Source: an uncultured Parabacteroides sp.
GTDB taxonomy: Bacteria; Bacteroidota; Bacteroidia; Bacteroidales; Tannerellaceae
Length of the DNA: 21,046 nt
NCBI GenBank assembly: GCA_900547435.1
Contig: URGO01000042.1
Location: forward strand, 1-21,046
Direction: 5' to 3'
Position 1 is the stretch's first letter. Every line of letters begins with the position of its first letter. The position numbers and the translations under genes were made by a program. Of this stretch, positions 7,801 through 15,887 are shown in pieces. The notes under the pieces were generated by a model, which saw nothing but the letters and a program-made list of their open reading frames with translations, ran no database searches and had not been told where the DNA came from.

Positions 7801-10800
7801 TCACTTCAGCCAAACTTGGATTACCGATTACCCGGACTGTATTCCGCGAATTATTCGGGTCGTACTCCGAATATACCGTTTGGTAAGTAACTCCGCTCTG
7901 CCCTCCACGTTTCGCCTTGTTGCGGTTCAGTTTCACATCCGTCAAGGTCTCGAACGCAAAATCCATCATGTTGGATTCCGGCCAAACCTCGGTCTGACTA
8001 TTTCTTCCGGCTGGAGTAACCGTCAACGGTACTTCATACTCATAATAATTATTGGTATAATCAGACCCCAAACGAATAAAGACAGACAAATCGCCATTTG
8101 ATAAGCCCGTAGCATCATCTATCAACGCTTCAGCGTGCGTAAACAATTGCATCCGCTTATATTGACGCAAATCATAGCTGGTATTCTTATATATCGCCAC
8201 GGCATCCTGCTGGGACAAGTTTGTCACTTTCATGGAAAGCGATTGTTCATTTTCCTGACGAAGCTGCGGCTGACTGGGGTCTTGCATTCGGGTTACGCCC
8301 GGAGGCAATACATAATTCACCGGTTCTCTACGGCCATTCTCTTCGATATTTACGGTCGAAACTTCCAAAGTCGCATCAGCCGATGGCGTTGCGGTGGTAT
8401 TAGACAAGTCTCTTTCATAGACACGCCATTCACCCCGCACCAATTCAAATGTACCGAAACGCAAAATAGTTGTTTCCCGAAATCCCGTCATATACATACG
8501 CATGAAACGGATTGTCTTGAAGTCGTTGATAGCCCCGATCTTTCTTTGATATTGTTTAACAGGAATCTTAAACTGGTACCATTTTACGGAACTCCGCTCT
8601 CCATTCTCCAGTTCTACGGTAGCTTCCTGCTCATCCACAATATAGTTGGAACCAACCTGCATATCCTGCGGGCGGAGCGATATCTTGTATTCAAAATACT
8701 TCTCATTCTCGTTCAAGGTATTGTCCTGATTCAAATCCTCCACATCCGGAGTCGTCCGGGAAGCCGTACTATAACTTTCCGTAGATTCCTCTGAGTTTCC
8801 TTCCGTTCCGTTATACCGTTTGTAACGTTCCAGAATGCCCAACTCCTGAGCGTCATAATCCGAACCTCGGAAGTAGTGGAATTTATCACCCGACGGGTTA
8901 TTCAGTACAGACAACGGATCATTCTGCCATTCAGCTAATGTCTCCGCAGAAATCTTCGGAGTCAATTGAGCCAAGAATTCTTGATAAGTAGGAAATTGCA
9001 ACTCCTCTTCTGATGACAAACCGTTCAGTCCGACATCTTGCAACGAACGAGCCCCGGTGCTATTATCAAAAGCATACACCGTACTCTGCTGACGAGGAAC
9101 TTTTCCCCATACCGTTGTATCGACATCGGCCATATTGCCATCTACCGGAAGCCCATTCTCAAAGAACTTCTTTTCGTCCTTCAAAATATCTTCGGATATA
9201 TCCCCCAAGTTAAAATACAAATCTCCTCCTTGGGCAGTCGTGTAGTTATAGACAAACGGATCCATCAACCAGAACTCTATATATTCGATATTGGCCGTTT
9301 CAAAATCCACCTGATCCAGTTTACGCATAATCCCGCCCCAGCGCTTTTCCGGACGTTGCAATGTTCCATCTGAATTTACCGCCTCAGCATCCAGGTTATA
9401 CGGTCCACGTTCGTTGGGATAATACGCCACATTCAGGACTGAAAGCAACGTATTATCGTTCACACTGATATCTCTTCCCGGGAAAAGTTCAGTAACCTGC
9501 ACGGCACGCACAAAATGGTTCGACAAATCATCATCCGTCAGATGGCTCGGACGCGAGCGCGAATTCCGGCGATTAAAGATTCCATCAACATAATACCAAG
9601 CCATCAATGCACGATTCTTTCCATAATCAATATCGTTTACTTTCGAAGCTTCAGGGAATAAAGCCGTAGCGGCATCATCATAGGGCGTACTGGCTAAGTT
9701 CCACGGATACGGATTCAACAAATCAACCGAACTTTGCGTCGATTCGAAATCATCCAAATAAGAATAAGCCCCGGTATTTTCATTTTCATAATGCCCGGCT
9801 ATCAAATGAGCAAATTCAGCATTAAGCGAAATCTGACTCGGCTTGGTAAGAGTCAATAAAGGCAACTTGTCGAACACATTGGTGAGCCATTGACTCTCTG
9901 CCTTATAAGAAGCATTCAATCCCCACAAGGTATTCTTGACCGATTCATCTCCCAGCACCGTCTTTGTGGTTAACGGCATTTCAGACATATGCATAATCGT
10001 TGCGCCAAAGTTGATATCTTTGGTCAACTGGTAATTCAAGTCAAGCCCCATCATCGTCTTACGCTGCATATTGTAAGCCGACTGATTTTCCAAAGAGACG
10101 CTGACCGCAGTTCCGCTGGAAAGAACATTCTCATTCAAGATGGTCACAATACCCGATGCATAATCCACCGTATAATCCACATTCTCGGTCAATACGGTTC
10201 CGCCAGCCGTTACCTTCACGGAACCTCGTGCCACATTGGTAGCATCCAATATGATTTCACCCGTTGTGGAGGCTTTATATTCACCACGCAAGATGAACTT
10301 ATTCTTCTCGGCTATCTGTTGGGCATACGTTTTCGTTGAATCATACAATTCCTGGTAAACATACTTGTCGGCAATGATATCATTTCCGATTTTCTTTCGC
10401 AAATGCGAACCGAAAGGCTCGACCACCGGGAAGATAATTTTTCCATTGGCCGCCATAATAGTATAACCGTCCACGAAATCGAAGAAGCCATCTGAGTGAG
10501 CTTCGTTCTGAGAGTTCAAACGGTCCAAATTCATTACCTTCAACAGGATTTCATTCTTGATGGCCCCCTCAGATATATAGTTCACATACGTCCCGGTTGT
10601 ATCACTCTGGTATAAGATATTCATCTGGAATTTCTCTTTCTGAACAGAATAAGCATCCAACGAATAAACATTCTTCATCATCAAATCCCAAAAAGGCATA
10701 TTCGGAGACATATTCGTACCTTTCAGCAATTTCACATAAAGGCAATTCGATGTGTTCTCAGTATTATCACTGGCAAACTCACCTACTTGGTAGGCTTGCC

Positions 10801-12244
10801 CCATATAAGTATATTCAAATGCCACCGCCAATACATCATCCGGCTGAATTTGCGAAGTCAACGAGACATACCCCAGCTGCTCATTGACAATGTATTCGGA
10901 CGCATCCAGCAATCGGGCGCTTTCTATCTTCTCAAAGTCACGTCCGCTCTCTAAGAATCCGCCCAATACCTGCGTCACCCGACTGACCTGACGGGCTTCC
11001 GGATAATTGGTTGTAATGGTCTGATACAGATTGTTTGCCTCGTTGGAGGGGCGGTCCGACGAACCTTGCGCCACGAATTGCGAATTGCTGATGTGATCAT
11101 GCTCTCCTAAATCGGAAAAAGCCACGATGTTACGCGACTGGTCGTAATTGCCCTGCTTATTGGTCACCCAGATTTCGACACGATTGATAGTTACCGCCGA
11201 ATTGACTCGTGGCAATTTCGTCAAAGCCTCATCATAATGGTCGCGGAAATATTGCGCCAAGAAGAAGTGGCGGTTTTCGTCATAATCATCAATGGTTATT
11301 TCAAAATCCTTCGTCTGTACCCCACCCTTTGCAGTTACGGTCTTCGAACTGGACTCCTGTTGTGCCAGCAAAGCATTCACGCGCAACTTACCAAATTGCA
11401 AATCAGCCTTCATACCAAACAAAGCCGAACCTCCGTTTATCAACGAGTTGCTGGTGGTCATGCTGACATTTCCGGCCTCGATGGATTTGATAATCTCATC
11501 CTCTTCGCCCGTATACCCCAATTTCAATTGCTTGGAATCAAAATCGAACGAGGTTTCGGTATTGTAATTCATATTGAAATTCACTTTACTACCCACCGAA
11601 GCCTGCATATTCAACTGTACACTCTCATCGAAGTTAAAATAGGTACGACTCCGGGCACGTGTCGGAAGCGAAGGATTATCCGTCGTATTGTTTTTCAACC
11701 CGATAGTGACTTCAGCCGAACCTTGTGTCCTTACCCGCACTCCGCCGGGACCGAATATCCGTTCGGCCGGTCCCAAATCGAACTGCATATCCGTAATGTT
11801 GAATTTCTTATTCGTTTCTTTCTCAAACTCTTCTGCGTTCTTGGCCCGGAAATAAGAGCGCATGGACTCTTGCATACTATAATCCTGATACTCTTCGGGA
11901 GTCAAGATCATGGGCGTACCTAACTCCATATCGCCCAGTTTCGTCTTGACAATATATGTTCCGGTATTTATATCATATTCAATAGTAGTAGTAACATTCT
12001 CAGGATCTTTCAGGTCTGCCGGCGAATGTTTTAACAGGTCTTCATACTCTTCGGTAGTTGTTTTCGAGACCGGATAACGAGTCGGAGGAATTGAATCACG
12101 CACTTGTGGCTGAGGCATAGATTCCGCTATCTCGAACTCCGGAAGGAATTGAGAAGGAGCCAAGTAATCCGCATTCAAAGCCCATAATCCGCTTAGCAAA
12201 ATGAATGCACTCAGCAACAATATATATTTGAACCGTTTCCTCAT
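4817..12244 (-). CDS. sprA: Type IX secretion system outer-membrane translocon SprA/Sov
   Basis: The 2,475-residue product has the usual length for SprA of Flavobacterium and Sov of Porphyromonas (about 2,400-2,500). Those proteins form a single 36-strand outer-membrane barrel through which type IX cargo is exported. It starts with a signal sequence (MRKRFKYILLLSAFILLSGL), followed by SprA-typical segments such as FGPGGVRVRTQGSAEV at about 164-179 and the repeated beta-strand pattern with Tyr/Asn-rich turns to the C-terminus GISLRFSLAQ. A lysine-rich insert lies near residues 1,905-1,925 and a glycine-rich stretch near 2,145. The start is fixed by overlap with the ruvA stop codon (TAATG), suggesting translational coupling. 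No frame interruption was seen. It indicates that this organism has, or had, a type IX system; the other components are not in the window. A palindrome array follows the stop codon. Confidence 0.95.
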   Translation of the reverse strand: MRKRFKYILLLSAFILLSGLWALNADYLAPSQFLPEFEIAESMPQPQVRDSIPPTRYPVSKTTTEEYEDLLKHSPADLKDPENVTTTIEYDINTGTYIVKTKLGDMELGTPMILTPEEYQDYSMQESMRSYFRAKNAEEFEKETNKKFNITDMQFDLGPAERIFGPGGVRVRTQGSAEVTIGLKNNTTDNPSLPTRARSRTYFNFDESVQLNMQASVGSKVNFNMNYNTETSFDFDSKQLKLGYTGEEDEIIKSIEAGNVSMTTSNSLINGGSALFGMKADLQFGKLRVNALLAQQESSSKTVTAKGGVQTKDFEITIDDYDENRHFFLAQYFRDHYDEALTKLPRVNSAVTINRVEIWVTNKQGNYDQSRNIVAFSDLGEHDHISNSQFVAQGSSDRPSNEANNLYQTITTNYPEARQVSRVTQVLGGFLESGRDFEKIESARLLDASEYIVNEQLGYVSLTSQIQPDDVLAVAFEYTYMGQAYQVGEFASDNTENTSNCLYVKLLKGTNMSPNMPFWDLMMKNVYSLDAYSVQKEKFQMNILYQSDTTGTYVNYISEGAIKNEILLKVMNLDRLNSQNEAHSDGFFDFVDGYTIMAANGKIIFPVVEPFGSHLRKKIGNDIIADKYVYQELYDSTKTYAQQIAEKNKFILRGEYKASTTGEIILDATNVARGSVKVTAGGTVLTENVDYTVDYASGIVTILNENVLSSGTAVSVSLENQSAYNMQRKTMMGLDLNYQLTKDINFGATIMHMSEMPLTTKTVLGDESVKNTLWGLNASYKAESQWLTNVFDKLPLLTLTKPSQISLNAEFAHLIAGHYENENTGAYSYLDDFESTQSSVDLLNPYPWNLASTPYDDAATALFPEASKVNDIDYGKNRALMAWYYVDGIFNRRNSRSRPSHLTDDDLSNHFVRAVQVTELFPGRDISVNDNTLLSVLNVAYYPNERGPYNLDAEAVNSDGTLQRPEKRWGGIMRKLDQVDFETANIEYIEFWLMDPFVYNYTTAQGGDLYFNLGDISEDILKDEKKFFENGLPVDGNMADVDTTVWGKVPRQQSTVYAFDNSTGARSLQDVGLNGLSSEEELQFPTYQEFLAQLTPKISAETLAEWQNDPLSVLNNPSGDKFHYFRGSDYDAQELGILERYKRYNGTEGNSEESTESYSTASRTTPDVEDLNQDNTLNENEKYFEYKISLRPQDMQVGSNYIVDEQEATVELENGERSSVKWYQFKIPVKQYQRKIGAINDFKTIRFMRMYMTGFRETTILRFGTFELVRGEWRVYERDLSNTTATPSADATLEVSTVNIEENGRREPVNYVLPPGVTRMQDPSQPQLRQENEQSLSMKVTNLSQQDAVAIYKNTSYDLRQYKRMQLFTHAEALIDDATGLSNGDLSVFIRLGSDYTNNYYEYEVPLTVTPAGRNSQTEVWPESNMMDFAFETLTDVKLNRNKAKRGGQSGVTYQTVYSEYDPNNSRNTVRVIGNPSLAEVKVIMIGIRNTSVTGVKSGEVWVNELRLTDFNEEGGWAANVNASIALSDLGTVNASGRIETAGFGALDQSVTERRLDDYSQYSVSTTLELGKFFPEKAKVSIPFYYAYSRERITPQYDPLNNDIKMSDALDNVETQAEKDSIKNYSIEQTTIKSVAFNNVHVDIQSKNPMPYDPANFSLSYSYSENSMQDPETEYERTKNWNGSFAYTYTPYAKPFRPFEKLKKNNGYTKYLKQFSLNYLPSNISFQTTMMRNYYELQLRDLNSLEYGGQNSIPVSFSQEFYWDRAFSLRWDFTNNLSVNFTSGTNARIEEPYVQVNKELNPDQYQVWKDSVKQSIKDLGTPLKYDQQFSVTWNLPLQYIPVLDWVNSSASYNASYNWERSAEIENDDPIGNVIKNQRQIDWQGNFNFQSLYNKNAYLKKINQKFNTTARNNNRRAQQQKKKKEVKLEKDIVLSPDSDVIVQHGMFTKKVRITAIGADGKRYAIKYKPINYAQVKILNRDTAHLKLTIRPGAGKTEEFMTKSVEYATRFAMMLRRFSVQYTQSDGMMLPGFAPEVGDIFGQSRSAFGYAPGLGFAFGRVSRSYLDEADANGWLIKNAESNITPAMINSSKNLTIRANLEPIPGLKIDLNANRVDSRDTEIQFMYDGMPETYGGSFTMTTIALGGSLGGGGNAGNNYSSKQFEKFLQYRSEIASRLERAYSGTSYPNRGFVAGTPLAGQNYNPNYGGVSQNSADVLIPAFLAAYTGKDPSKVGLSAFPSIKSLLPNWRITYNGLTKIPVLQKYFKDITLSHQYRASYNVGSFSSYLNWVDAGNGLGFTRDVTTGNPAPSSPYEISSVTISDGFTPLLGVDATALNNITGKVEYRTSRTLNLNISSYQLVESNTNEFVIGLGYKFVEFNKVLKMKKTQNFSNDLTVNLDFSYRKTQSLIRKIEEQFTQATSGNVAKTIQFSADYGLSRALTLRAFYDLQINKPLVSSASYPTSNSNYGISLRFSLAQ

Positions 12245-12840
12245 TAGAGCATTTTAAGAGCAGACTTGATTACTTGTTCCACCTTCATGGCCGGATTTTC
12301 TTTCAAGATGGAGATAACCACTTTTTGAGAAGCTGATTTCTGGAAACCCAACATCACCAAAGCAGCAACCGCTTCTTCCGCCACCTCCGCATTCAAGACC
12401 TGTACGTTCTTTTGTACCGGCACATCGGCCAGCGTCTCCATCGATTTCACTTTATTCTTCAAATCGACCAATATACGTTGTGCTGTTTTCAGCCCGATGC
12501 CTTTTACGGTGGTCAGCGCCACCTCATCTTTCGATGCGATTGCCTGAATCAGTTCGGTGGGTTGCAAAGAGGAAAGAATCATCCGCGCCGTGTTCGGTCC
12601 TACGCCCGACACAGAAGTCAACAACAAGAAAAGCTCGCGCTCCACCGTTCCGGCAAAACCAAACAACAGATGCGCGTCCTCACGAATCACCTCATAAATG
12701 TAAATTTTCCCCTCAGCCTTCCCTTGAAAAGCTGTGAAAGTAGTCAGCGAAATTTGTATATCATAGCCAATTCCGCCACACTCCATCACCATCCGGGCCG
12801 GCGTCAAGTCTACAATTTCACCTTTTATATAGTCTATCAT
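12244..12840 (-). CDS. ruvA: Holliday junction branch migration protein RuvA
   Basis: The 198-residue protein has the three RuvA domains: an N-terminal OB fold (MIDYIKGEIVDL), two helix-hairpin-helix motifs (SGVGPNTA at 78-85 and KGIGLKTA at 113-120) and a C-terminal domain that contacts RuvB (about 150-198, EAVAALVMLGF). RuvA tetramers hold four-way junctions while RuvB drives branch migration in recombinational repair. The length is normal. Its TAA overlaps the sprA ATG by one base, so it is the upstream gene of a ruvA-sprA unit. The 199 bases upstream contain no exact TAnnTTTG; the nearest is TACGTTTT, so the promoter is uncertain. Confidence 0.96.
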   Translation of the reverse strand: MIDYIKGEIVDLTPARMVMECGGIGYDIQISLTTFTAFQGKAEGKIYIYEVIREDAHLLFGFAGTVERELFLLLTSVSGVGPNTARMILSSLQPTELIQAIASKDEVALTTVKGIGLKTAQRILVDLKNKVKSMETLADVPVQKNVQVLNAEVAEEAVAALVMLGFQKSASQKVVISILKENPAMKVEQVIKSALKML

Positions 12841-12965
12841 CTTTTCTTATCTTCAATCCCAATATGGTATATAACGTAAAATTCACATAAAACGTATATC
12901 CTCGCCTATATTTTTAACTTATACCTTCTTTAAACCTTCGTTCCGACCGGAGAAAATGCCCCAAA

Positions 12966-13002
12966 GTCCTCTGCACGCACATTACATCTATGCGTGCAGG
13001 AC
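12966..13002 (-). terminator. Strong hairpin downstream of trkH
   Basis: The arms 12966-12979 and 12991-13002 pair over 12 base pairs (core TGCACGCA with TGCGTGCA) with a two-base bulge and an 11-base loop. It begins about 37 bases after the trkH stop codon. No U-tract follows in the minus-strand direction, so it may stabilise a 3' end or act with Rho rather than be a classical intrinsic terminator. The rest of 12841-13039 is A/T-rich upstream DNA of ruvA in which I see no gene. Confidence 0.5.
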
Positions 13003-13039
13003 CTTGCACCACCGTATGCAATTTTCCACGAATCTCCAA

Positions 13040-14494
13040 TCATTGTTTCCAAAAACTCGGCAATAAAATAGTCAGTACGGTAAATATTTCCAGACGCCCG
13101 GTCATCATAATAAAAGACAAGACCCATTTGCTCAAATCAGAGAATCCGGCGAAATTACTTACCGGGCCACAAGTACCCAAGCCGGGACCGACATTTCCCA
13201 AACAGGTAACTACAGCTCCGATTGATTCCTCAAACCCGGCATCATCCGCCATCAGAATCAGGCATCCTACTACAATCAGCACCACATAGGCAAAAGCAAA
13301 GGCAAGCACCCGATTTACAACATCTGTCGAAATCACCCGCCCATTGAAACGAACCGGTAAAACCGCATGAGGGTGTGTCTGCTTTTTGAATATATTAAAC
13401 AGATTCTTTGCCATAATCACAAAACGTCCCACTTTAAAACCACCACAAGTTGACCCTGCACAACCGCATATCACCATCAAGATAAGAGCTATCAGCCAGA
13501 AGAAAGGTCCCCATGGGATATAATCCGCATCAGCATAACCCGTTGTAGTAATCAATGTCGTTACCTGAAACAACGCATTCCGGAATGCCGCTTCAAGATC
13601 CGTATAAATGCCTTTGAAATAAAGCCAAGCCGTAACAATCACCACAGCTACAGCGACAATTGCATAAAACCAGCGAACCTCTTCATCCTTCAAAAGTTTA
13701 CTGAACTTCCCGCTGAAAAAGAGATATACCAAAGTCATGTTGGTCGCTCCAATACACATAAATAAAGAAAGGATATATTCCACATAAGGTGATTGCCAAT
13801 AGGCTATGCCTGCGGACTTGGTGGAGAACCCTCCCGTTGCAACACAAGTCATCGCATGATTTATCGCATCAAAAAGGTTCATCGGCCCAACCCAAAGCAG
13901 ACCGACCAGCAAAAGTGTAAGAAAAACATAGATTCCCCATAATCGCTTGGCAACTTGCGCAATACGCGGACGAAAACGCTCATGGGTAATGCCTGATGAT
14001 TCCGCATCAAACATTTGCGAGGCCCCTTCTCCGAAGATAGGGAGCAAGGCTACGGTAAAGACTATCATCCCCATACCGCCCTGCCATTGAAGCAGACTAC
14101 GCCAAAAGAGTATGCCATTCGGCAAAAGCTCCACATTCGGGAATATAGACGCGCCTGTAGTCGTAAACCCGGACATGGTTTCAAAATAGGCATCAGCCAC
14201 ACTATCCGTATAACCGCCTATATAGAAAGGCAACATCCCGAATAAAGAAAGCAACGCCCACGTAAGCGCAACAACCAGCATACCTTCACGCCTTCCGGCA
14301 GAACGTTCGTTCGCACGAAAGCCCACCAAATACAATACCAGTCCAGCCACAAACAGGATTCCACTGGAACAAGCTAACGGATAAACATCATCACCTTGAT
14401 AAACAAAGGCCACTGCTGTGGAAAGAAGCATAAAGAATGTCTCAATAATGAACATCAATCCCAGCATCTTGAATATAAAACGTATATTCAGCAT
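13040..14494 (-). CDS. trkH: TrkH-family potassium uptake channel subunit
   Basis: This integral membrane protein forms the K+ pore of the Trk system. From the ATG at 14494 it has 484 residues, the family norm, with many hydrophobic helices. The four pore-loop (selectivity filter) segments are visible in order: TTTGASIFPN, CVATGGFSTKSAG, TTTGYADADY and TCLGNVGPGLG. A longer open frame reaches to 14572, but it would overlap trkA and add a non-membrane tail. The chosen ATG has a GGAG (complement of 14499-14502) just upstream and leaves a 19-base gap to trkA. It is the last gene of dxs-trkA-trkH, and a hairpin follows it. Confidence 0.95.
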   Translation of the reverse strand: MLNIRFIFKMLGLMFIIETFFMLLSTAVAFVYQGDDVYPLACSSGILFVAGLVLYLVGFRANERSAGRREGMLVVALTWALLSLFGMLPFYIGGYTDSVADAYFETMSGFTTTGASIFPNVELLPNGILFWRSLLQWQGGMGMIVFTVALLPIFGEGASQMFDAESSGITHERFRPRIAQVAKRLWGIYVFLTLLLVGLLWVGPMNLFDAINHAMTCVATGGFSTKSAGIAYWQSPYVEYILSLFMCIGATNMTLVYLFFSGKFSKLLKDEEVRWFYAIVAVAVVIVTAWLYFKGIYTDLEAAFRNALFQVTTLITTTGYADADYIPWGPFFWLIALILMVICGCAGSTCGGFKVGRFVIMAKNLFNIFKKQTHPHAVLPVRFNGRVISTDVVNRVLAFAFAYVVLIVVGCLILMADDAGFEESIGAVVTCLGNVGPGLGTCGPVSNFAGFSDLSKWVLSFIMMTGRLEIFTVLTILLPSFWKQ

Positions 14495-14498
14495 ATTA

Positions 14499-14502
14499 CT
14501 CC
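14499..14502 (-). promoter_or_regulatory. Shine-Dalgarno GGAG deciding the trkH start
   Basis: The minus strand reads GGAG four bases before the ATG at 14494. Purine-rich Shine-Dalgarno sites are uncommon in this window, so it supports this start over the upstream in-frame candidate inside trkA. Confidence 0.5.
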
Positions 14503-14513
14503 GCTCTATTTGA

Positions 14514-15851
14514 TTAATTAAAGTAGTCTTCCAACTTACGCATCGCCGTATCCAAGCAGAACACCACCACATGATCGTAAGCCTGTATCTGCATATCTCC
14601 GTTAATCATCATCGGCTTTCCGTTCCGAATCAGTCCGCCCAATGTCATATCTTTAGGCAAATTCAAATCACGCACCGCCTTTTTGGTAATCTTCGAATCC
14701 GGACGAGCAACCAACTCCGCCACATCCGCATTCGCAAAAGTCAGGCACTTTACATTCGACACATCCGCATTCAACAAGAATTGATAAATATGGCTTGCTG
14801 CTATCAGTTTCTTGTTAATCACCGCGCCGATATCCATACTCTCTGCCAATGGGATATAATCAATATTCTCCACTTTGGCCACGGTCTTATAGACACCAAA
14901 GCGTTTAGCGGCCATACAAGCCAGAATATTTGTACTTGAATTTTCCGTCAAAGCGATAAACGCTTGTGCGTCTTGTATTCCTTCGTGAGCCAACAAATCC
15001 ATATCACGGCCATCGCCATGAATTATCAGAACATTTCCCGGCACTTTTTCAGCTATACGGAAACTCTTTTCTTTATCCGTCTCGATAACTTTGACCCGGA
15101 TACTGCTCGGCAAATATTGACAGGCACGCAACGCAATACGGCTTCCTCCCATGATAATCACCTTTTTAACCTCCGGATTCTTCTTTCCTGCCAACAAACG
15201 CACATCTTCAATATAATTACGGGTTGTAGTAAAGAAAAGAAGGTCTCCGTTTTCTATTCGGTCATAACCTCGGGGGATAATCGTTTCGTTATGTCGCTTA
15301 ATAGCTACGATATGATAGAACTTATGCTCCGTCATCAACTCCGAAAGCTGCTTATTCACAATACGGGAGTTATCTCTTACTTTCACCCCAATCAAGATTA
15401 AAGCCCCCCCGAACAGTTCCCAATATTGTCTGGCCCACGGCCGCTCTACGGCAGTAACAATCTCGTGCGCCGCCAGCATTTCCGGATAAATCATGGAATT
15501 AATACCCAGTTTCTCAAATAATTCTTTGTTCTTAGGTTGCAAATATTCGTAATTATTGATTCGCGCAAATGTCCTATGCACCCCCAGACTATGTGCAAGA
15601 ATACACGCCGTCACGTTGGTCGTTTCTTCCGGAGTGACACTGACAAACAAATCAGCTTTCCGGATACCTACATCTTCCAAATCTTTCAGCGAAGTCGGAT
15701 TGCCCACCACGGGAAGGACTTCCTGCGTAGAACTCATTGTGCTCAACCGTTCTTCTTTCGGATCCATCAAGATTATGTCTTGATTTTCCTGCGACAACAT
15801 CTTAGCTAAATGAGTGCCTACCTCACCGGCACCCGCAATAACAATTCTCAT
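14514..15851 (-). CDS. trkA: Trk system potassium transporter TrkA (peripheral NAD-binding subunit)
   Basis: The 445-residue protein has the duplicated RCK architecture: a first Rossmann domain with GAGEVGTHLA at 7-16 and Asp30 at the end of strand two, a first RCK_C domain at about 140-222, a second Rossmann domain starting near 228 and a second RCK_C domain at about 363-445. The second nucleotide motif is GGSRIA, degenerate compared with GxGxxG, which is common in two-domain TrkA. It forms a cytoplasmic gating ring on TrkH in response to nucleotides. It lies 36 bases after dxs and 19 bases before trkH, consistent with one operon. Confidence 0.95.
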   Translation of the reverse strand: MRIVIAGAGEVGTHLAKMLSQENQDIILMDPKEERLSTMSSTQEVLPVVGNPTSLKDLEDVGIRKADLFVSVTPEETTNVTACILAHSLGVHRTFARINNYEYLQPKNKELFEKLGINSMIYPEMLAAHEIVTAVERPWARQYWELFGGALILIGVKVRDNSRIVNKQLSELMTEHKFYHIVAIKRHNETIIPRGYDRIENGDLLFFTTTRNYIEDVRLLAGKKNPEVKKVIIMGGSRIALRACQYLPSSIRVKVIETDKEKSFRIAEKVPGNVLIIHGDGRDMDLLAHEGIQDAQAFIALTENSSTNILACMAAKRFGVYKTVAKVENIDYIPLAESMDIGAVINKKLIAASHIYQFLLNADVSNVKCLTFANADVAELVARPDSKITKKAVRDLNLPKDMTLGGLIRNGKPMMINGDMQIQAYDHVVVFCLDTAMRKLEDYFN

Positions 15852-15887
15852 TCAAGTTTCTCAATTAAGAATTAGTGAATCTCTTTT

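Noticed and set aside
14495..14572. Upstream extension of trkH
   Set aside because: It would overlap trkA and add 26 residues unlike TrkH N-termini; the ATG at 14494 has a GGAG and gives the family length.
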